Shown here piece after piece: positions 57,300 through 64,000 of a stretch of 64,000 nucleotides of DNA; within the stretch, counting starts at the first letter, position 1, and every line of letters starts with the position of its first letter. Both the position numbers and the translations under genes were made by a program. The notes under the pieces were generated by a model, which had not been told where the DNA came from, made no database searches, and saw only the letters and a program-made list of their open reading frames with translations. The DNA comes from Fragum whitleyi (taxonomy: Eukaryota; Mollusca; Bivalvia; Cardiida; Cardiidae): assembly GCA_948146395.1 (NCBI GenBank), contig OX411545.1:18410026-18474025 (forward strand). Reading direction: 5' to 3'.

Positions 57300-58600
57300 G
57301 TTAATATCATCGGTTATTGTCGGAAAACACTTCAACTGCTGTCGTGAACAATCGGCGATTATTTTAAGAATTGTCGTGATGTTCACGATCGTTAGTTGGA
57401 TGAAATAAACATAAATCAGGAATAAAATCAATAAAGTTCCTATTGATTTGAATCTTTTATAGATCGATTAACAAAATTCCGATGATGTCCGAAGTACATA
57501 CAAATTATCAGATCAAATAAGTCGACCTATAAAGGTATTGAATGACGGGTTTACGCACCGGTGATTTTCTATAAATGGCGGTGTTGAACTGTCTATGCTG
57601 TGGGAATAAACGAGTATTGGGTGTATTCTTATGTACCCTGTGCGTGTATTAGTAATTATAGGATCGATCTCGGGTAGAAATCACCAAGAGTCATGGGCTC
57701 GTTTTTTGAAACATCGTACGAACGTTTTGGACGGGAATTTATCTTTTTGCGATATGTCGTACGACTTTTGATATTAAAACTGGTCCTAGTTTTATGTAGC
57801 ATTGCAAGCTGATATGCTCTTAGCAAGATACAAAAATACTTCAATTTTGAAAAACATGTGGGTTTTTTTAGACATATATTGTTTAACAAATTTTCAATAC
57901 ATTTTGATGTTACTTTTCTGAGTTATTTGTTATTTTACATTTTTTTTATCAATTACCAATGCATTATTTTCCGCTTGCATCACAATGTGAAAGAAGTTCA
58001 CGAAATTTGGGGAAAATTGAGGATATTGAATAAGAGGTCATTGAATACGGCTTCTTTTTGTAAAGGCCAAGTTGAAACGTCATTTTAGCAATTAAAATCG
58101 GTAAAACTATTCCCGAACATATCGTCGGATGCTTAGATTGCTCCCCCACCCCCCACCCCCACCCCCACCCCCCTGGGAAGAGGACTAGTCCCCTGATAAC
58201 ACTATGGCGACATTTTGTTGCATCGAACAGAAACTCAGACTCTTTTCGAATAAGAAGCTTCCGTTTGATTTTTTGCATATAACATGTATTTCTTTTATTG
58301 AACTAACTAAGTGAAAAACTTCCGAATGTCGACTTTATAATGTTCTTACTGTCCAGATATTAGAATTTCTGAGCGTTACCGTCCACTAGCGGCTCATGTT
58401 GTTACATAAGATGCTCGAAATTACATCTTGCGAAGTGCGATATTGCTTACGAGAGCATCGCTTTCTGTTTTCAAAGTTTTGAAATCAATGTTGTTAAAAG
58501 CGGATCTGAAATTTAAACCAACACCAGCAATCAGGCCAGCGGCACCTTGTCGAACCAAGGGTTACGAACGTTTTACTTTTCTTACGAGAAGAAGCTATCG
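57300..58600. other. Gene C upstream region, no gene supported
   Basis: Contains a C-rich tract at 58141-58173. Frames at 57656-58088 and 57964-58278 overlap on both strands and have no splice or codon support. Confidence 0.35.
58141..58173. repeat. C-rich (CCCCCA)n tract
   Basis: ctcccccaccccccaccccc and following; simple sequence with a G-quadruplex-capable complement. Confidence 0.85.
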
Positions 58601-58623
58601 ATTCGATTCCCCATGACTCGTGA

Positions 58624-58941
58624 AGATGGGCCAGCGGCGGATCCAGGGTTGCTATATAGGGGGTTTGATGTCGGCCTAGAATTCGAGTAATTAGTCCCAT
58701 ATTATCCCTATCTATATAGATATGGATACTAGTGGACTAATTACTCGAGCTGTGTACATAAGACATATTTGATTTGTAGAATTTCAAGTTCCTGTGATTC
58801 GAACACTGCAAAACGGGAGTTGTTTTTCTCGTGTTGCAAAGTTTTAATTGAATTTGTCCACTACAATAGAGTATTAAGGATACAGGGGGAGGTCGTTTGA
58901 ACCCCCCTCCCCCGAAACCCCCTCTGGATCCGCCACTGCAG
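58624..58941. mobile_element. TIR element cagtggcggatccag
   Basis: Ends cagcggcggatccagggttg and (inverted) cagtggcggatccagagggg, then ggggg-rich subterminal. The centre has an inner hairpin, gagtaattagtccca...tggactaattactc. Related pieces at 22732 and 46572. Target duplication not seen, so superfamily left open (hAT-like by CAG start is only a guess). Confidence 0.75.
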
Positions 58942-59071
58942 ACACACATGTAGGATTTACCATGCATTGATCCAGAATGTTTTTTAGGAGATGTTCAAGC
59001 ATATTATTACATTTTCAGGCGACGTGTAAAATATCGGAATAAAGCTGTAGTTACTACATCTTGCTCGATCA

Positions 59072-59358
59072 CATTCGGAACTTTGCTCGGATCGTCCGTG
59101 GAGATATTTTGTGCATATCAAAATTTGATGACAAAACGCAGTAAAACCGGCACTGCGTTTTGTTTTCAAATTATAATATGCCATCTTTGATTCTTACGTT
59201 GATTTTGTTTTATGCAACGTCATCCTTAGCGGGATTGTTGATGTTTGTGACCTCATTTAAACTCACGTGCGAAATGACGCGCTTTCATGGCTGTGCCCGT
59301 ATTTTTCCCGAGGTCCAATCCGTAGAATCGCCGAGGTTTCCCGATTGGCTCGACCACT
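59072..59358 (-). mobile_element. 830-bp TIR family, inverted internal fragment
   Basis: Left cattcggaactttgctcgga, then the hairpin gacaaaacgcagt/actgcgttttgt and caacgtcatccttagcggga, aaatgacgcgctttcatggc, cgattggctcg, matching 8830-9070 inverted. Confidence 0.8.
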
Positions 59359-59514
59359 GACCATATGAAACTTATTAAGAATTCTTAAATCGGATAACCA
59401 TCCTTTGGCTGAAATTCCAGAAGGGTTCGGGTCCGGACTTCGATTCCCAACCTCTGAATTCGTGCATGTGTACCATAGGATGCTTTTATGAACCAAATTC
59501 TAAAGATGACAATT

Positions 59515-59519
<5 letters not shown>

Positions 59520-59549
<30 letters not shown>
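59520..59549. repeat. Poly(A) tract
   Basis: About 29 A in a row on the plus strand; may be the tail of a decayed retroposed copy, but nothing upstream is recognisable. Confidence 0.8.
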
Positions 59550-59785
59550 AAACACACAAAAACAAAAAACAACATTTTCTTAATACCCCGAAGGTGAATT
59601 ATGTGCTAATCGATTTATACCCTCTTTGATATATATCTATAAAACAGACCCGTTTGTGGTTAACGAGATTGTTATTCATCAGTTGTTGGACATTGTTTCT
59701 TTCTTAATTTTTAAAGCAAATCTTAGTGATAGAAAAAAGTAAAGTGCCTTCATTAGAGTAAAGCACACACAGCCTGTTTTATAAT

Positions 59786-60047
59786 TGTGACCCGTCACAC
59801 GAAAAGTGATCATCTGTGAGGTGAGTAAAGTGTCGACCCCTGTTAGTCTGTGCGGATTGCGCAGATTGACTACGGTAGAAACTTTTCGCACTTTACTAAT
59901 TTTCTGATTCTAGAATAATCAATCTATCTTCCTTTGAAAGAATTTTCGAAATGCGACCTCTGATTGGCCTGTGCTAGAACTAATATCTTTTTTCAAGATT
60001 CATTTTACGAAGTTCCTAGTTGGTCCCTTTTCGCGTGACGGGTCACA
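59786..60047. mobile_element. MITE gacccgtcaca, 262 bp, complete
   Basis: Terminal inverted repeats TGTGACCCGTCACACGAAAA and, inverted, TGTGACCCGTCACGCGAAAA, 18 of 20 or better. AAT on each side may be a 3-bp target duplication. Inner hairpin ttagtctgtgcgg...gcgcagattgac. Partial copy at 52078-52315; a stray left end at 20358. Confidence 0.85.
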
Positions 60048-60234
60048 AATGCTTACTAATTTCAAGTAATGCAATCCATTTCTCGTTATGTTGTTGACTT
60101 CATGATTTAAGTATTGCAAATTCATTGAGCGAACTACTGTTTGAACACAGACTATCAAATGAGGATATGGATGGTCCTATATGGCTCACCTGAACATCCT
60201 AGGACATCACATAAGGTAATAAGATTGGGATATA

Positions 60235-60540
60235 TATATAATACATACTTAGTGTATTATATGAAAAAAAATATCTAACGAGGTTGGGAGAATTGATAGT
60301 TGTCGAGGCTCTGCCGAGGCAATTATCAATTATCACAACCGAGTTAGATATTTTTTCATATAATACACTAAGTATGTATTATATTTATCTTATAACCTCT
60401 TTTTGTCATTTTCGTCAATGTTTCTAACTGAAATGCATGCATATTATTGTTCTAAAAATAACTATGTGATATCATAAAAAATATAATACGGGATGTTATC
60501 ACACGGATATTTGTATAGTTATGAGATAAATATATATATA
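60235..60540 (+). mobile_element. Two-palindrome MITE, best copy
   Basis: Palindrome A: ataatacatacttagtgtat + tatatgaaaaa, mirrored through gtcgaggctctgccgaggc to tttttcatataatacactaa + gtatgtattat. A 60-base spacer follows, then palindrome B (gtgatatcat...atgttatcac). Also at 24588-24905 and 28158-28480. Confidence 0.85.
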
Positions 60541-60798
60541 TAATGTTTTGTTACTAAAATCCACGCGCCAATTTGGTCTGAAGCTCGCTTCAAGGCGACT
60601 GTTATCACTGTAAAGACTTTCTTTCTATGTTTCTTCTAAAATGAGATACACCCATGCAGAGACAAACTATGTCCCTACTGGATATGAACACATAAGGAAG
60701 ACGTCCATTAGTAGATTATTGTACATACTTAAAGTGTAAAGTGTCTGTCTTGTGGTTTCAGAGAAGATATTTAGACTTGTATCTTAATGTTAAGTAGG

Positions 60799-60803
<5 letters not shown>

Positions 60804-60876
<73 letters not shown>

Positions 60877-60894
60877 CTCTCTCTCTCTCTCCCT

Positions 60895-60984
<90 letters not shown>
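60804..60984. repeat. (CT)n microsatellite, ~180 bp
   Basis: Near-perfect CT/GA repeat with two C-rich interruptions near 60874-60900. It adjoins the 3' end of the minus-strand LINE. The Ser-Leu and Arg-Glu frames across it are artefacts of the repeat. Confidence 0.97.
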
Positions 60985-60986
<2 letters not shown>

Positions 60987-60989
60987 ATT

Positions 60990-63900
60990 CTTAAAACGTT
61001 CAACATGCAATTGTAATCATGTAAACAGATTTAACAATAAATGTATATACACAATTAATTCTGATAGATTCTCGTGGTAAACGTGTTTACTTTTTAGATA
61101 ATACGACTGTAACTTTGTCTTAAATGTTTTAAGTTTTGTTTCACTTCTTATATCGAGTGGTATATCGTTCCAAACTTGAACACTATTGTAATTGAAACTG
61201 CTCTTATATAAATTTGTTCTTGGAATTTTATTCAATGTAGATTTGTTAGCGTCTCAGATCTCAGCATAAATGTATCATTTCTTGATTGATTGATTGAATG
61301 GAGTTTAACGCCGCTTTCAACATTATTTCAGTTATATCGCGGCGGCTGGAGCACCTAACCATGGATTCCTGGTATTTCTCTCACCAGTACAACCATCACA
61401 TTCCTTCCTAGCCTCCAGCTGCTATCTCACATAGGTCTACGATTATCAACCCATAATTGAGAGACAAATAGTCGGAAAGAATGAGTGCCGCCGTCGGGGA
61501 TCGAACTCGGGACCTCTAGATTGACAGTCCGACGCGCTACCAACTGCGCTATGACGGCGGTATCATTTCTTGAAACACAAATTGAATCCAACATGTAATC
61601 AGGCGCATTGTTACTAGACGTTTTATAGATAAGCAAAGCAATGTGGTAATTGCATCGTTTTAAAAAAGATAGCCAGCCAAGTTCTCTGAATAAATCCCTG
61701 TGGCGGTGTTCTAATTGGCTTTCCCAGAATTAATTTTGCAATTCTTTTTTGAAGTGTGTATACTCGATTGATGTAACGTTTGTCAGTGTTATCCCATATA
61801 ATGCAGCAATAATCAAAAATGGGTAAAATGTATGAGTTGTAAAAGAGGATTTTCATTTTTTTACTTAAATAATACGATATAGATTTAAAAAGAGAAATTT
61901 TCTTTTTCAGTCCGGAGCAAATGTAAATTATTTGAGTGTGCCATTTCAACTGATCATCAATGTAGATACCATGTACTTTTTGCGAGGTTACATTTTCCAA
62001 TGCTACACCATTAATGCTCAATGGTAAAGAGTTTTGGTTTAAAGTTTTGTGTTTTGATCCAATTAACATACATTTTGTTTTTGCGGGATGTAAGGACATA
62101 TTATTTAGAACACACCATTCCTGTATCAAGGATAAACTTTCTTGAAGTTTATTTTGTATCGCAACTAATTCGTAGCAAGACCTATACATGGTAGGGTCGT
62201 CCGCGTAAAGATCGATATCAAAGTCCCGAGCATGTAAACGATAAATCATTAATGTATAATAAAAATAAAAGAGGTCCAAAAATCGATCCCTGAGGTACTC
62301 CAGATTTTATTTATAGCAAACCAGACTCACAATTTAAAATTTGAATCAGTTGTTTTCTGTAGATAAGACTTCACGGTTAAGTGTATTATCTGTGAAATGA
62401 TACAACTTAAGTTTGTGTAAAAGGATTTGATGGTCAACGAGATGAAATGCTTTCCGTAGGTCCAAAAAGACAGCCCCTATCAATTTACCATCACCAATTT
62501 CTCGAAGCCATGCATCTATCATTTTTGACAATGCTGTAACGCAAGAAGTGTTTTCTCGGAACCCAGATTGGGAGCGATTTAAAATATTTGTCTTTTGCAA
62601 GAAGCTTCGCAATTGAGAAGCAATGTGGTGCTCGAAGATTTTTGAGATCGTTGACAGAATTGAAATTGGTCTGTAATTGTTTGGATCGTCTTTATCACCA
62701 GATTTAAATAAAGGGATAATAATTGCTAATTTCATATCATTAGGATATATTCCAGAGGATATACCTTTGTTTATGATTGAAGCTATAATTGTTAAGATAT
62801 CGCCGCATTGTTTCAAAATTTTAGCGCTTAAAAGATCCAAACCGGTAGCTTTGTTCAAGTCAAAGTTTTTTTTTATAATACAGTGCACCTCATACGCAGA
62901 AATGAAGTCTACTGAGAATGTTTTAAATCCGTACTTATTGTCAAGAACATTTTCAAGATATCGAAATCTATCCTTGGAAAATTGTGTTTTAGTAACAAAA
63001 TCGGAAACACCTGCAAAATGCCTGTTTAATGTTTTGACGCCCCCTCAACAACAGATCCTGAATGGTCATTTTTCTGTGGGATCGTTATGTTTTTGACTGG
63101 TTAATGTTTGAAACATCTTGTGTCATGATAACCATTCTTATGGGTAATATCTCGTGTAAAAATCATTTCTTTAATTTCTTCACCAAACCACTCAGGCTGT
63201 TGTAATTTTTTTATTCGCTTGTGCTTTATTGGTGCATGAAATGAAAGCGTTGACTTTATGATATTATAAAATTCAGTCAGAGCTTCAGTTGGATCAGCTA
63301 TCATCTCTATAGAATCTAATCCTGAATGTAATAAGTCATGCATAAATTCGTCATGGTCCATTTTTTTAAATGATCTATATTTAATGAAGTAATGGTTTTT
63401 ACTCATACCCTCTTGGTTTGCACGTGCTGATATTCGGGTACAACAGATTGGGTAGTGGTCATTTTTAGATAATTGGGATACAAAAAATACCCCAATGTTC
63501 TTAGAATAATTCGTTTAAATGTGATCAATAATTGTTGAACTTGTTTTTGAAACTCTGGTTGGACTTTTTACAAGCTGTTTTTAAATCAAAATTTGAAAAG
63601 AGATTTATTTTCAAACTGTCTTTAGTTACTTTTATCATCAAATTTGATGTTAAAGTCACCGAGAGTATGATATTCTTTATTAAGTAAATCAACTTTTTCA
63701 ATTTGGTCACCATAAAAATCTATCCAAGATTGTAGTGAGTTCGGAGGACGATACACAAAATTTAACAGGTATGGTTCACATTTACAGATAGTAGCTTCGA
63801 TCCAAATAGACTCAATTTCAGATGATTCAAGATCATTGCGTCTTGTATATTGTTTTCTATTTGAAATATGAATTAGAATCTTACATCTTACGTTCTAAAG

Positions 63901-64000
63901 CATAGTTAGTTATCTTCAAAGATGCGTCTTCAATATTATCGTGTAAATATGTTTCACACAAACCCAAAATATCTAATGAAAATTTTTTAAGTTTTGGCAG
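60990..64000 (-). mobile_element. Decayed CR1/L2-type LINE: endonuclease plus reverse transcriptase, running off the window
   Basis: Minus strand, 5' end beyond 64000. Pieces in order: an APE-type endonuclease relic (CETYLHDNI; YRPPN; GDFNI; SKNDHYPI, about 63990-63430); a linker with QQPEWFGEEIKEM (63190); then RT with NKATGLDLLSAKILKQ, PNNYRPISILSTISKIFEHH, QSGFRENTS, VFLDLRKAFHLVDH (62840-62440), VPQGS...GPLLFLLYIND (about 62320) and the catalytic DLYADD (62220). The thumb continues as SLHPAKTKCMLIG and PIFDYCCIIWDN, with the C-terminus VQVWNDIPLDIRSETKLKTF at 61170. Frameshifts near 62280 and 62345, a break at about 63100 and an early endonuclease stop show it is dead. The SINE at 61286-61559 interrupts its 3' part. 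The 3' end lies beside a (CT)n tract. Clade by motif style only. Confidence 0.88.
61286..61559 (-). mobile_element. SINE nested in the LINE, head type B, 14-bp target duplication
   Basis: Complete: head gccgccgtcatagcgcagtt, B box gagttcgatcc, body, tail caatcaatcaa. The LINE sequence GTATCATTTCTTGA is duplicated on both sides (61272-61285, 61560-61573). Removing the SINE and one repeat restores a continuous LINE 3' region. Confidence 0.95.

Noticed and set aside
57569..57577. TATA box for a divergent plus-strand gene (ctataaatgg)
   Set aside because: No plus-strand exon follows that I can support.
60758..61010. Open frames of Arg-Glu or Ser-Leu repeats
   Set aside because: They are translations of the (CT)n microsatellite; any frame is open in such a repeat.
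62677..63096. 139-codon plus-strand frame
   Set aside because: Antisense shadow of the LINE reverse transcriptase.

Overview
The window is AT-rich, intron-rich and repeat-dense animal DNA with low gene density. The tRNA-headed SINEs, the decayed CR1/L2-type LINE, the many small hairpin MITEs and the short-period tandem arrays with conserved words such as gagttattgccctttg suggest a marine mollusc, most likely a bivalve. That placement is an inference from repeat style; there is no marker gene.

Three protein genes can be supported from splice sites and phase. Gene A (+, 1512-2742) is the 3' end of an unrecognised multi-pass membrane protein, two exons, 5' part not identified. Gene B (+, 14306-24044) has five phase-consistent exons giving a 194-aa basic, serine-rich protein I do not recognise. 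It has several basophilic kinase-like sites, one RVxF-like motif and a Cys-rich C-terminus. Gene C (-, 57023 down to 27927) has six phase-consistent exons giving a 318-aa four-pass protein of the PMP22/claudin superfamily, closest in look to TMEM178/GSG1L/stargazin-like proteins. It spans about 29 kb, with a first intron of about 17.9 kb.

Everything else is mobile-element and repeat material. Region by region: 318-1420 is a 156-bp tandem array; 1.9-2.5 kb is a SINE and a hairpin MITE inside the gene A intron; 7.3-9.3 kb is a LINE 3' fragment, SINE fragment, 59-bp duplication and an 830-bp TIR element with a 10-bp target duplication; 15-24 kb is gene B with intronic MITEs; 24-26.5 kb is hairpin MITEs; 28-57 kb is gene C, its introns packed with MITEs, SINEs, a 327-bp exact duplication and a striking 3.1-kb foldback element; 58-60.6 kb is more TIR elements; 60.8-64 kb is a (CT)n tract followed by a decayed LINE (minus strand) carrying a nested SINE.

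The most notable structure is at 35584-38712. Two opposed arrays of ~338-bp units, each ending in CCTAGCAG octamer runs, are separated by a ~92-bp loop and bounded by a 9-bp direct repeat (TTCAAAGAA). This is the architecture of foldback (FB/TU-like) transposons. It lies 19 bases inside gene C intron 2, so the pre-mRNA should carry a very long self-complementary hairpin right after a splice donor.

Coordinates of repeat edges are by eye and may be off by a few bases. Family names for transposons are inferred from termini and target duplications, not from a transposase.
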